A DNA stretch of 64,000 nt from Hevea brasiliensis (Eukaryota > Streptophyta > Magnoliopsida > Malpighiales > Euphorbiaceae), in NCBI RefSeq assembly GCF_030052815.1, contig NC_079504.1, positions 45,290,363-45,354,362 on the forward strand, in the 5' to 3' direction. The translations under genes were made by a program, and so were the position numbers. The notes beneath the pieces are model-generated. The model ran no database searches. It was given only the letters and a program-made list of their open reading frames with translations, and had not been told where the DNA came from. Shown here in pieces: positions 22,769 to 33,870 of this stretch. How positions within the stretch are numbered: the stretch's first letter is position 1; each line of letters opens with the position of its first letter.

Positions 22769-22951
22769 TGTAATGGCCCGGCCCACTAGTGATATTGTCC
22801 GCTCTGGGCCGAAGCCCTCACGGTTTTAAAACGCGTCAATAGGGGTTAGGAACCTCCATCTTATGAACCCAGCATCTCTCCCGTGTTTTGTCGATGTGGG
22901 ATTTGCCTACTCCCGTGTTTTGTCGATGTGGGATTTGCCTAGGGTGTTACA
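22769..22951 (-). repeat. Inverted TRIM-type LTR at the right end of C
   Basis: The reverse complement of the TRIM LTR with a 32-bp tandem duplication (22878-22909 and 22910-22941). Removing the duplicate leaves 151 bp, the length of the TRIM LTRs. It ends GGTGTTACA at 22951, next to the AACCA target duplication. Confidence 0.85.
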
Positions 22952-23346
22952 AACCAACAGTCGTACCCTATTTGGAACTCTTCTAACTAACTGCACTTCC
23001 TTTACAAATGAACACAAACCTAGAGGTAGACTTTCTATCATCAATATCTGATTAGAAATCAGAATCAGTATAAACATTTAATTGCAAGTCTCCACCTCCA
23101 TATATAAAGAATAAATCCTTAGTTCTTCTCAAGTACTTAAAGATATTCTTGATAGCTATCCAGTGTTTCAAACCTAGATTGGATTGATACCTGCTAGTCA
23201 AACTAACAGCATATGCGATATCTGGCCTAGTACACAACATTGCGTACATCAAACTTTCAATAGCCGAAGCATATGAAATCCTGACTATTTTTCTCTTTCT
23301 TCAGGTGTCTTTGGAGACATCTCTTTAGAAAGGTGGATACCATGTC
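22952..23346 (-). pseudogene. Element A reverse transcriptase tail and RNase H start
   Basis: 23052-23252 encodes MYAMLCTRPDIAYAVSLTSR, then LKYLRRTKDLF (here FKYLRRTKD) and LNVYTDSDF with the RNase H catalytic Asp. The next codon is TAA. The frame then continues as SDIDDRKSTSRFVF with two more stops up to the C insertion. A frameshift near 23350 separates it from the reverse transcriptase. Confidence 0.85.
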
Positions 23347-24357
23347 TCACTGGTACAATTTTCTCTTGGAATTAAGTATGTTAAACCTCTTTAACACCTT
23401 TTCCAAGTATAGACTTTGGGATAAACTAATTATTCTTTTCGCTCTATCTCTATAGATGCGAATCCCAAGAATATAAGTTGCCTCCCCTAAGTCTTTCATG
23501 GAGAATGTATTTGACAACCATACCTTTACAGTTGTCAATAAACCTGTGTCATTACCCATCAACAAAATATCATCCACATATAAGACAAGGAAAGTGATAG
23601 CACTATCACTACCCTTCTTATATACACATGGCTCATCCTCATTTTTTATAAAACCAAATGACTTAATGGCTTCATCAAAACGGATGTTCCAACTCCTCAA
23701 AGCTTGTTTCAACCCATAAATGGATCGCTTTAGCTTACGCACTTTGGAACTATCTTGGAATTCAAAACCCCTAAGTTGTTCCATGAAAATGTTTTCTTCA
23801 ATGTATCCATTGAGAAAAGCTGTTTTGACATCCATCTGCCAAATCTCATAATCATAGTATGCAGCTATTGCTAATAGAATCCTAATTGATTTAAGCATCG
23901 CAACAGGTAAGAAAGTCTCCTCATAGTCGATTTTTTGCCTTTGGCGAAACCCTTTCGCTACTAGCCTTGTTTTATAAGTCTCTTCCTTTCCATCAGAACC
24001 AATTTTTTTCTTGAAAACCCATTTGTTCCCTATAGGTACAATACCTTCAGGTGGGTCAATAAGATCCCAAACTTGATTCTTATACATGGAATCAATCTCG
24101 GATTTCATAGCATCAATCCATTTTGAAGAGTCTATATCTAATATAGCTTCTTCATAAGTAAGTGGATCATTTCCATGATCTACTTCTTCATGAGTAGACA
24201 ACTCTTGCTCTTCTTCATGAAGGAAACCATATCTCACTGGTGGGTGAGATACCCTAGTTGTTCTAAGAGGAATAGCTGTAGATGTTTCATCAATAGGTGT
24301 ATGTTGACTAGATGGATCTATATCCATCTGATCTGTTGGTTGGTTAGAATTCTCCAA
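23347..24357 (-). pseudogene. Element A reverse transcriptase (copia type)
   Basis: A 336-codon open frame. Seen in order: linker (TTRVSHPPVRYGFLHE), NQVWDLIDPPEGIVPIGNKW, VFKKK and TRLVAKGFRQRQKIDYEETF, the palm DVKTAFLNG, SIYGLKQALRSW, the catalytic YVDDILLMGND, and FSMKDLGEATYILGI. The residues needed for polymerisation are present. It is the best preserved domain of A, but it has stops upstream (near 24402) and a frameshift downstream, so no polyprotein can be made. Confidence 0.9.
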
Positions 24358-24405
24358 TTCTAACTCTATTTGCCTTCCTTTGCCTCCTTCTTGAACAAAC
24401 TATTG

Positions 24406-25197
24406 TTAAAGAAATGTGACATCTCTACTTACCACAACCTTTTGTGATGTAGGCAAACAAAAATAATATCCAAAACTATCTTTTGGATATCTAACAAATC
24501 GATCTTTTTCTGATCTGGTTTCCAATTTATCAGTGTTTAGCTTTTTGATATAAACTGGACAACCCCAAATCTTAACATGCTTAAGACTTGGTTTTCTTCC
24601 ATGCCATATCTCATAAGGTGTGGAAGATACTGATTTTGATGAAATCCTATTCAGAATATGCAAAGCTGATTCTAATGCAAATCCCCAAAAGGAGATTGGC
24701 ATATTAGTATAGCTCATCATACTACGTACCATATCTAATAGGGTACGGTTTCTCCTTTTAGATACAACATTCAACTGTAGTGTTCTTGGAGGAGTCAGCT
24801 AGGAAATAATGCCGTGCTCTCTCAAGTATTCATCAAATTCAGTGCTCAAGTATTCACCTCCACGATCTGATCGAAGAGCTTTAATACTCTTTCCTGTTTG
24901 ATTTTCTACTTCAGATTTAAATTCTTTGAACTTTTCAAAGGATTCATATTTGTATTTCATCAAATATAAATACCCAAACCTTGATTCATCATCAGTAAAG
25001 GTAATAAAGTAATGAAAACCATATCTAGCCATTTCTTTAAATGGACCACATACATCACTATGTATTAGCTTCAAAATATTTTCAGCTCTTAGCCCTTGTC
25101 CAACAAAGAGTGATCTAGACATTTTTCCCTGATGGCAGGATTCACAAGTTGGAGTAGGTTCAGAGCCCAATGAGGATAAAATCCTCATTTTCTCCAA
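24406..25197 (-). pseudogene. Element A integrase (copia type)
   Basis: 24799-25197 encodes the end of the zinc finger (CESCHQGKMSR), the first catalytic Asp (IHSDVCGPF) and the second (LRSDRGGEYLS). A TAG then interrupts after HGIIS. 24406-24774 encodes RRNRTLLDMVRSMMSY, ALHILNRISSKSV and TPYEIWHGRKPSLKH. The catalytic Glu, expected in S/AERRNRT, is Lys here (VSKRRNRT), so the catalytic triad is incomplete. Confidence 0.85.
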
Positions 25198-25297
25198 TTT
25201 TGTAATCCTATCTTCTGCAACATGACCTAATCTTAACTGTTAAATATATTTTAAACTTGAGTTGATTTTCATCATGGCATTGCATTCTTTTAGATTG

Positions 25298-25561
25298 CTA
25301 TACTCTGGGTAGTGGAAACACTTTCCTGTTGGCAGTGGAAACACTTTCCTTTGCCTTTGTCAGCTTTGATCTTTGTTTTTTTTCTTTTTTTTTTTTGGCT
25401 ATCTTCTTGGAAGATCCTAGAACTTGAGGTTTCTTTTTCTTATTGCCCTTCTTCTTGTTGGACTTTCCAGCAGAAGAAGATGCAATTAAAGCTACCTCTT
25501 TTCCTTTATTGCCCGGCATATTCTTTTGGGCAATAACTAGCATGTTGAGTGAACCAGCCAA
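25298..25561 (-). pseudogene. Element A gag C-terminal basic region
   Basis: A Lys-rich frame (KSNKKKGNKKKKPQVLG, KKKEKKQRSKLTKAKE) after the MAGSLNMLVIAQKNMPGNKG linker. A T-rich tract on the + strand (about 25375-25398) probably enlarged the Lys run. The CCHC knuckle expected here is not readable. Confidence 0.6.
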
Positions 25562-25570
25562 GGTGCATTC

Positions 25571-26125
25571 CTATTTAGTCATATGGAAATTTGTCACAAA
25601 ATTCCCAAATGACTCAGGTAGGGACTGAAGGATCAAATCCGTCTGCAGTTGAAAATCCATGTTAAAGTCAAGATGTTCCAGCTGCTCAATCAGCCGAATC
25701 ATCTTGTGGACATGATCCCCAACATTTTGTCCCTCAGACATCCTCATATGGAATAGCTGTCTAGATATCTCATACCTAGCATTCTTGCTGTGCTCACCAC
25801 ACAACTCTTGTAGGTGAAGGAGGATCTCATTCGCACTCTGCATGTTCTCATGCTGCTTCTGTAACTCATTACACATGGAATCAAGCATGTAACACTTAGC
25901 TCTCATATCATGCTTCTTCCACTTGTCCAAAGTTTCATGTTCCTCTTAAGTGGCCTCTATAGGTAAGGGACCAGGAACATTTGAGTCTAGAACATATCCT
26001 GTATGTTCAAGGTTCAGGAAAAGTTTCAAATTTCTTAGCCAATCAGATAGATTAGGTCCTATCAACCTATTGCGATCAAGTATGCTTGCAAGGATACTGG
26101 ATGGTGGTAGTTGTGGTGTGCTCAT
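25571..26125 (-). pseudogene. Element A gag (UBN2-type)
   Basis: The frame starts at an ATG at 26125 (MSTPQLPPSSILASILDRN, then NLSDWLRNLKLFLN), is cut by TAA at 25946-25948, and continues from 25930 as DKWKKHDMRAKCYMLDSM, then LHLQELCGEHSKNARYEISR and SLPESFGNFVTNFHMTK. This is the typical copia gag layout, with the DWLRNL tryptophan motif and the LPESF motif. The stop is a single-base change in an otherwise open frame. Confidence 0.85.
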
Positions 26126-27612
26126 TATTATTAGAAAATTAACTTCAGAAAATAACCAGATTAATTAGTAAATGTATCATGTAATTAATTAAAATGATTA
26201 TAGTTTTTTAATCAAATTGGTCCTCCCATTAACTTAGCTAATCCTATACTTCCAAAGTAGAAAATGGAAATCCTAGTTGGATGGATTTCTAGTGGGTGAT
26301 TGAATTCTTATAATCCTATTGATCATCCTCAGGCACATCCATTATTGGAATCACAATAAACTATAAGTGAGCAACTCATTGCCCATCACATCTCATATGA
26401 GGTTCAATCCTTTACCTAGCCCCTAATGCTCAAAATCTCAGGCACATTCATTATTGACTTATCTTGCATTAGTTAAGTTGATCCCATTGAGCTAGTAAAC
26501 ATGCAAATAATTTTAATGTTCTCAGGCACATCCATTATTGGCCACCAAACCATTTACATATTTACAACATCTTATGCTTAACAATTATTTTTAAGAAAAT
26601 CTCTTAAATTAATTGCATCATATACAACTATTTAAAATTTCTTAAAATAATTACCCCAATGGAGGGCCCATGTTATAATTACTTTAATTATAGCATATCT
26701 AACTTAATCATTTATTTGGAAGATTTTGTGGTCGTCCTAATTACTATTATGGTCTCACTTTGCACATTATCCATTTAGCATGCATATATCATATACTTGA
26801 ATATATACCCATACATCTCATGCATTCATGGATAAACAATAAATATGGTATGATCATGGACTTTCTAAGGGATTCAATTCTGAGCCACCAAGAATTGAAT
26901 CAGGGCATTCCTAGGTGCATTTCATTCATTCATTTTGCAAGAGTTGCTGAAGGAGTACATAATCAACACTTGATCTTGAATTCCTCCCACTGGTCCCATC
27001 AATGCTCTTGACCTCCTTGATCTTCTTGCAATCTAATTACATAGGAATCCTTGGCATACCAAGGTGAATTTACAAGGACTAAATAAATGAAATTATAATC
27101 CAAAAATATTACAACCTTTATAATATATGCCCAAAATAAATTAAAATAAATAAATTAATTAACAATCCAAAGAAACATAAAAAAAAAAAATCCAATTACA
27201 TTGGTCTTTTATAGTCCATGATCATCCATTATGCATATCACTATTTAACAATTAAATAAAACATACATACTTAAATTAAATTGAATATCTCATATTCAAC
27301 TTAAAAATCCAGATTTGAATATGATTCAAAAAAATTTAAAAATTCAGATTTGAATCACATTCAAATAACTTTAAAAATTCAGATTTGAATCACATTCAAA
27401 CAACTTTTAATATTCAGATTTGAATCACATTCAAACAACTTTTAATATTCAGATTTGAATCACATTCAAACAACTTTAAATATTCAGATTTGAATCACAT
27501 TCAAACAATTTTTAAAATTCAGATTTAAATTAAAATTTAATTGTGTGATTAAAACAACTAATTAAATATTTTAATTAGTCATAGGATGAACCTTAAAACA
27601 TGTAACAATTGC
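26126..27612 (-). other. Element A leader between gag and insertion D
   Basis: Non-coding, AT-rich. It holds three spaced copies of CTCAGGCACATCCATTATTG (26328, 26437 and 26521, the second with one change) and a 35-bp tandem array (27308-27535). The leader continues after D at 38577-38748. Confidence 0.7.
27308..27540. repeat. 35-bp tandem repeat, about 7 units
   Basis: The word CAGATTTGAAT recurs at 27310, 27345, 27380, 27415, 27450, 27485 and, with one change, 27520, so the period is exactly 35 bp. The central units share TTTGAATCACATTCAAA, which can pair with itself (TTTGAAT / ATTCAAA). Confidence 0.9.
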
Positions 27613-30572
27613 ATATCATCTATTAGAATTATATAAAATGCACCAGGCAATGCCCAGGAAAGATGGTGGAGTCACAATGGTCTCACTTAAGTACCACCTC
27701 CTTAGACAGCATTTCCTAGACATGCACTTCATACAATCCTAATAGAATCAAACCACTGGTAAGTACCGTCTTCCCATAACACTACCACGGTACTAAGGAT
27801 TTATGCCACGAAGGCATAGATAGACAGGAGTCGCCACCCGGGTAATAACCGGGACATATTCAGTGTTTCTTCCGAGGGTCATGGATGGCAACTTACTCCT
27901 TGCAGAGTTTCCACAACCTTCATTACCATAACCCAATGTCTAGGTTCGGGATAGTGGGTACGTAAGGGGAAGGTGTTAGGCACCCTTACGCCTGGTCTAA
28001 CCTCGTTAATTCGAGTGCCAGTCCTCTACTAATGTTTCTAGAAGTCTTGTTTATTATCCCTTTATTAAACTTTATCCTAAAAATGCAATTCTAATCCTAC
28101 ACACGCAAGTAATTCACAAAAAGGGTTGTTGTTTACACACAATTTTCATGCACAAGTAATTCCTATCTATGGGGTTGCTAATTATTTAAATGAAATTTAC
28201 CAGATGACTAAAATTAATTTATTATTGAGAATTTAATTTACAAACAAATTCAATTGCAAATAACCCTATGTTTCTATTTAACCTAATTAATTAATTTTCA
28301 CCAAGTTACCCTAAGGATAATTGAACTAAGTTAATTATGTACATGTGTAATTTATTCTAATATCACATAAGGCCCAAACAATCACAACCTAATAAAGATT
28401 TCTAACATGTAAATTTATTTTACAATTACCAAGTATTAAATTAAATTTATTTTACATGCCAATGTTAGTTTAATTTACAAACAAGATTAATTTTAATTTA
28501 CAAAGTATTTATTTAAATTAATTACATGCAAAAGTCAGTTAAATTAAAAACAAAGTTAATTTTAATTTACCAAATAAAAGTTCTATTATTACTACAATTT
28601 CATACCAATAGTTATTCGAGAAGTTTAGAGCTACTTACCTGTTGGTAAATGCAGTTGCCATTGGGGCAAGCTACCCTTAAAAAAGGGTCTTCTCTTCTAG
28701 TATGGCAATGATATCCCTGGCTTACTCCCGTTTAGCTCCATATAAGCTCCACGCAAATGCCCTCTTTGGTACTTACCTTAGGGCTACTTACCAATTTTGT
28801 TTGTAATAAAAAATAAAGAAACTAAAGAAAATAAAAGAAATAAAGAAAATATTAATAACAATTTACATTGGATTCTAACTCTAGTCTCCTAAAGGGTTAA
28901 GATTCCTAATTAGTTACAACTACCTAATGGTCTAAGTCTTCTAACATGATCTAAACACTTTATAACACTTCTTGAATTAAAAGAATACAGAAAATAGATC
29001 AAATATCAATTAAAACATAAGAAAATACAAGAACATGCATAAATATACAATTTTCAAATTCTAGCAGATTAACAGTAGCAAGAAATTTGATTTTTTAAAA
29101 ATAGTTAAACATGCCTAAAAATCATAAAAAAATTACAGAAGATAGGCTACATATCATACAATAACATAAAATTTATAAATCAAACAAAACCCTAGCCGAA
29201 TGATCTACATAAATCGTAAATCTTCTAAGTGACAAAATCGTACTACTTTTTTGTAAAATTCATAACTCATTAACCACAAAAGATATAAATGCAAAACCAA
29301 TTGGAAAAGATTCATAAGATTCTGAAGTTAATTTTAGACACTAGATTTGCACAAAAATATTAAGGAACAAGGGAGATATGGGATCCACAAGTCGGATATC
29401 CTGCAAATCAGATTTTATAGGAACCCTAACTTCAAATAGCCATAACTTACAAAATATTAAAGCTTTTTTAGTGATTCTTGAGCCTAAAATTAATGGAATT
29501 TCGTGTAGAATATGAATATAATTTTTACAAATTTTTTACAGATTCAGAAAATAAAGAAAAATAATAAAAATATGAGAGACAGAAATTAAACATGTGCAGA
29601 GTTGTGTATCCCCTCAAATTAAACATGATTACATGATCTATATGAACATATAAAATAAATTGAAGACAAAGAGCATAGAATTAAAATATTGTGTGGCATA
29701 GATCTTGAATCTTGAAAAGAAAACAACAAAAACTGACCTTCCAGAAATCTTGTATGAAAATCTTCTTGAAGAAAAGAAAAAATAAGGAAAAACTCAAAGA
29801 GTCTTGAATATCTCCAAATTTCCTGTAGCTCTGAATTTTCTCTTCCTCTTTCCTTTTCATCCCCCTTCTTTCCTTCTCTAGTAGGGTATTTATAGGGTTT
29901 TGGGAGAGAGGTGTGATAGGGTTTGGAGTCTTAGGGTGATAAAGTTCAGATAACTTAAATGACTACGATTGCAGAATTCGAATAAGACTGGGATATGGGT
30001 GAGGTGTTTCAACCAATAGGAAGACAGGAAAAAATGGAAGACACCAATAGGGAGTGAGGAAGAGGTGTGGTAGAGTTTGGAGTCCTAGTGTAATAAAGTT
30101 CAGATAACTTAAATGACTAGGATTGATGAATTTGGATGAGACTAGAATATGGGTGAGGTGTTCCAACCAATAGAAAGAGAGGGAAAGGGGGGTGACACCA
30201 ATAGGGAGTGAGGAGGAGAGTAGGGCCAAGGAGGAGAGAGATATTTTGTTATTTTAATTTTCAGAAAATAATTAAATGAGTCCCATTTAAAATTCCTAAC
30301 TAGGCTTTCTTAGGCCCATGGAGCCCAATTAAACTTAATTAGATCCATTTAAGAACTACCCATATTAAATTTAAATAAAATAAAATTTTATTTAAATTTA
30401 ATTAAATTAATTTCTCCAAAACTTTATTATTATTTTTATTTTTTCAAGATCATGCCACGGAATTAATAATTCAGCTCCATGCCTCCAATTACATCTTACA
30501 GTCATATAATTTTTCATCATCGGGTTTCCCACGGCCTCAATGCACATACTCATCACAAAATAAGGGTCTACA
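27613..30572 (-). repeat. Element D 3' LTR
   Basis: The common sequence with 35616-38576 runs from ATATCATC to GGGTCTACA. It is followed by GTTTGCCCCCCACTTTGG, a polypurine tract on the - strand. The frame at 29963-30229 recurs at 37967-38233 and is LTR sequence, not a gene. Confidence 0.9.
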
Positions 30573-30592
30573 GTTTGCCCCCCACTTTGGCA
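30573..30592 (-). other. Element D polypurine tract
   Basis: On the - strand AAAGTGGGGGGCAAAC directly precedes the LTR start TGTAGACCC. Confidence 0.8.
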
Positions 30593-30679
30593 AAAGTTGA
30601 AATCAATGCGAAAGCATTGCTCAAGTTTCGTCAAAGTGAAACTCTAATTTCTAATAACTATGAAACATTGGCTATGAGA

Positions 30680-31012
30680 ATCAAGTATATCTTGCTCGGT
30701 CGACATACTCTATGTTATGAGACTAGCTACGGTCTCATAATAGTAATAACTGTGTCATGTGAAAAATGAGTGTATCTTGCTCTGTCGATACATTCTGCAT
30801 CATGAGACTAGCTACAGTCTCATAACAGTGATAATTGTGTCATGTGAAAAATGAGTGTATCTTGCTCTGTCGATACACTCTGCGTCATGAGACTAGCTAC
30901 GGTCTCATAACAGTGATAACTGTGTCATGTGAAAATTGAGTGCATCTTGCTCTGTCGATACACTCTGTGTCATGAGACTAGCTACGGTCTCATGACAATG
31001 GCAACTGTGTGA
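30680..31012. repeat. 85-bp tandem repeat x 4, each unit with a 7-bp stem
   Basis: The word CTTGCTC(T/G)GTCGA recurs at 30691, 30776, 30861 and 30946, a period of exactly 85 bp. The last three units contain ATGAGACTAGCTAC(G/A)GTCTCAT, with perfectly pairing arms ATGAGAC and GTCTCAT; the first has TATGAGAC. It lies between the polypurine tract and coding remnants, in the 3' untranslated part of D. Confidence 0.9.
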
Positions 31013-31014
31013 TT

Positions 31015-31495
31015 TGAAATGTAGTGGATTCGTATTTAGGACCGCAGTCCTAAACTACCTACGTATCCCCCTCATTATCCCGAGGAAGAATCAGACCCAC
31101 TCGTAGTTCGACAATTGAAACTGTGGTGATGCATGTTCATCTACACCTTACACACCTACAGGTGACATGTTGATGCGTGTTCTTCTACGCCTTACACGAC
31201 TATGCCATATGCCCTGAACAACGTCTAAGGACTTACCAAAAAATATCTGTCATGAAATGTTGTGGGTTCGTATTTAGGACCGCGGTCCTAAACTACCTAC
31301 GTATCCCCCTCGCTATCCTGAGGAAGAATCAGACGCCCTCGTAGTTCGACAATTGAAACTGTGGTGATGCATGTTATTCTACGCCTTACACACCTACAGG
31401 TGACATGTTGATGCATGTTCTTCTATGTCTTACACAACTATGTCGTGCGCCCTAAACAACGTTTAAGGACTTACCAAAAAATATCTATTTCATGA
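31015..31495. repeat. About 239-bp tandem duplication with a 20-bp palindrome
   Basis: Two units, from about 31015 and 31254, share ATTCGTATTTAGGACCGC-like starts and GACTATG(C/T)C and AAAAAATATCT ends. The second unit has the perfect palindrome TTTAGGACCGCGGTCCTAAA (31273-31292). The first has one mismatch in it. Confidence 0.85.
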
Positions 31496-32360
31496 TTTGA
31501 AAAAATTGAGATGACAGGGTCTCAAAACTCTTTTTGTGATTTTTGTGCTTCTTGTATGCTGCTTCCTATCATGGGCATGCTGATTTTGCTAGAGATTCTA
31601 AAAAAACTTAGTCCTCTAGGGACTTCTTTTTGCAAAAACTTTTTTATAACCTCAAAATTTTTTAGAAGAGCTGTTCACCAAAGAAGACTTCCTTAAGGTC
31701 ACAATACAATTTCCCTATGATTTTTCTTTTTCTTCTCTTCCCCCATGGTTTTTGCCTTGACTCATTTCTCTTCCATGAACTCCATTCTCTATGCCCTAAC
31801 TTTTGCCTGAAATGCCCTTTTGGGTTTTCATCTCAGCGGGCTTGCTCTAACTTTTGCCTAAGCGGCCCTTTTGGGTTTTCCACCTAGCAAGCTCCTTTTT
31901 TTCTTTTCTTTTTCTTGTTCTTTTTCTCCTTTTTTTTTTTTAAATTAGACAATCACCAGGGCATTCATATCAAGCAGCTATTCTATCATGCTCACAAGAC
32001 AATAGGTTAAATCAAAATAATGCAGTTCAATTACTTAATTTTTTGATGTATCCCTCAAGACACAACCATTCACAATCATAATTAAATAAAACCTATTCTT
32101 AGTTAATGCAATAAAAACTTCTTTATTTATTCAGGTACACCATTACTCCCTCTTACATTTAGTTTTGCTAAATTTTCAACCTTCCAAAGTTAGAAATAAG
32201 TTTTATAACTTGCTGAATGGCCTTTTCAGGTTTTCCATCCAGATCTTCTCTCATCATCTCCTTTTGCCTAGACCACCTTTTGTAGGTTTTCAATCTAGCA
32301 TTTTTTTTTCTTTGACCCTTACTTTTGCTTAGACTGCCTTTTTGTAGGTTTTCAGCCTAG
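31496..32360. other. Non-coding 3' part of D
   Basis: T-rich sequence with repeated phrases such as GCCTTTTTGTAGGTTTTCA-type words (31806-31885 and 32230-32365). No protein motif was found. This is the stretch between the integrase end and the tandem repeats. Confidence 0.5.
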
Positions 32361-33110
32361 CGGGCCTATCTCACACAAAGTACCATTTGAGCCTGTCTAA
32401 ATTGACTGGTTATTGAAATTCATTTCCATCCAAGTCTGATATTCTTACAACACCTCCTGGCAAGATCTTTTTTACTATGTATGGACCATCCCAGTTTGGC
32501 TTAAACTTTCCTCTTGGATCAAAAGAGATGGGCCGAGCTTTGTTTCAAAACCATATCTCCCTCTTTGATCTTTCTTGGCTTCACCTTCTTATTAAAGGCT
32601 CTAGTTATCTTCCTTTGATAAGCCTGCATATGATACAAGGCTCGCATCCTCTTTTCATCAATCAAAGCTAGTTCTTCATATCTCTTCTAGGCCCACTCAT
32701 TTTCTAGGATCTTAGCTTTTAACATCACTCTTAAGGATTTGACCTCTTGCTTAATGGATAGCACTACTTTAGTCCCATACACTAAAGAGATTGGGGTTGC
32801 CCCCGTTAATGTCCTTGTAGTACTATGATAACCTTAAAGAACATAAAGGAGTTTTTCAGGCCAATCCTTATATGTTTCGAATATATTTTTTTTCAACTAG
32901 AACCTTTCTATTTATATGGGGACCACACATTCCTGCATGTACTTCTTTCATTATTTGCTCAGCCTATTTTTCTATCACACATAAGAGTTTGTAGAATTGC
33001 CCCCCAGCTAAAGTAAATTGAGTGGCTAATCTATGAATTATTGCTCTATCTCTTTTGTAGGCTTATTGCGAGTATTCTCTCACTTCCAGAGACCTCCTTA
33101 TGTCTTCATA
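32360..33110 (-). pseudogene. Element D integrase, zinc finger and C-terminal half
   Basis: On the - strand these are readable: AIIHRLATQFTLAGGQFYK, then MKEVHAGMCGPHINRKVLV (zinc-finger start), DWPEKLLYVL, TGATPISLVYGTKVVL, and the C-terminal KRMRALYHMQAYQRKITRA, KVKPRKIKEGDMVLK, FKPNWDGPYIVKKILPGG and VNLDRLKWYF. This word order is characteristic of Tat/Ogre-type integrases. Stops occur in all frames, for example after YVL and HLF, and the catalytic core between zinc finger and DWPEKL is missing. Confidence 0.75.
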
Positions 33111-33210
33111 TCATTTTCCTTCTCTCTCTAGGTCCACATGTGCTACTATTAATCCTTCATAGCATGAAATTTTACTCTTCATTAGGATAACTAGCTAAGT
33201 CAACTTTTGA

Positions 33211-33495
33211 TCACTCTTTTCCTATAGGGACACCAGCGTGGCTTAGGAATCGGCCATCTGATTTTAAGCTCAAGGCATGTGCTTCTTGGTACTTTGTTAA
33301 CAAGGCTATAAATTTATCTCTTTCTTCTTGGGTTAAATCTTCAGCTAACTTAATGTCTTTAGGATTATTTGGTGTATCCAAATTAATAGAGATCGATTTT
33401 GATGCATTAATAGAAACTGATTCTAAATGATTATAAATGCTATGCATATGCCCATTAGAATAAACATCAAACAAGTAAGCAAAAGGACTGGTCAT
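33211..33495 (-). pseudogene. Element D region before reverse transcriptase
   Basis: The frame contains DLTQEERDKFIALLTKYQEA, the segment that precedes reverse transcriptase in Tat/Ogre-type polyproteins. It breaks off soon after, at about 33210, and integrase sequence starts within about 150 bp, which places the internal deletion between them. Confidence 0.65.
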
Positions 33496-33660
33496 GTTAT
33501 TGATCTTTGCCTCAAAATCTTTATCAAGTACATCAAAATTGAAAACATCAGTATCACTACTGTGAGCATTACAAAAGATAAACTCAAACTTAGGAGTGTA
33601 GCTTTAGGTGCTTAGCTTTCATGTAGTCTTTAGATCAGTGGTGCTGATTTTTTGCTACCC

Positions 33661-33870
33661 CTAATCATATGTCAAGGTAATTGCCCCCTCTTTCAAGAAC
33701 TTAGGAGGCTTTGGCTCTTCTTCCTCTTCTATTGGCTCATAGCCCAAACCATGACTCATGATCTGCCCCATGATCTCAAGAAAAGTCACCAGACCATTTA
33801 TACTTTTTCTTAGGCCTGTGCTGAGAAAAAACTTCATCCCTTTCTTCATAGTAGCCACTTTTAGATCCAT
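33661..33870 (-). pseudogene. Element D protease-region remnant
   Basis: The frame contains MKFFLSTGLRKSINGLVTFL and SHGLGYEPIEEEEEPKPP. A GLGY motif next to an acidic/Pro stretch is usual before the reverse transcriptase of Tat-type elements. No protease active site is seen. Confidence 0.45.

Larger units (their letters stand above)
18495..22951. mobile_element. Element C: chimaeric retroelement with inverted TRIM-type LTR ends
   Basis: Inserted in the A RNase H region with a clean target duplication, AACCA (18490-18494 and 22952-22956). The left end is a complete TRIM (18495-18886) in + orientation. The right end is the same LTR in - orientation (22769-22951). Both outer termini are therefore the LTR start TGTAACACCC, instead of the normal start and end. 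In between lie an unrelated 2.4-kb LTR-like stretch ending CATTACA at 21296, a gypsy 3' internal end, and a remnant of gag with a zinc knuckle on the - strand. Reverse transcriptase, RNase H and integrase are absent. It is non-autonomous and looks like a recombinant of at least two families. Confidence 0.75.

Noticed and set aside
27308..27540. Regularly spaced 35-bp repeats resembling a CRISPR array
   Set aside because: Units are directly adjacent without unique spacers, and the context is a plant retrotransposon leader.
29963..30229. 88-codon frame on the - strand, repeated at 37967-38233
   Set aside because: Both copies are inside the D LTRs, and the protein consists of two internal repeats without a known domain.
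32477..33016. Small + strand frames in D
   Set aside because: They are antisense to the integrase remnant, whose conserved words read on the - strand.
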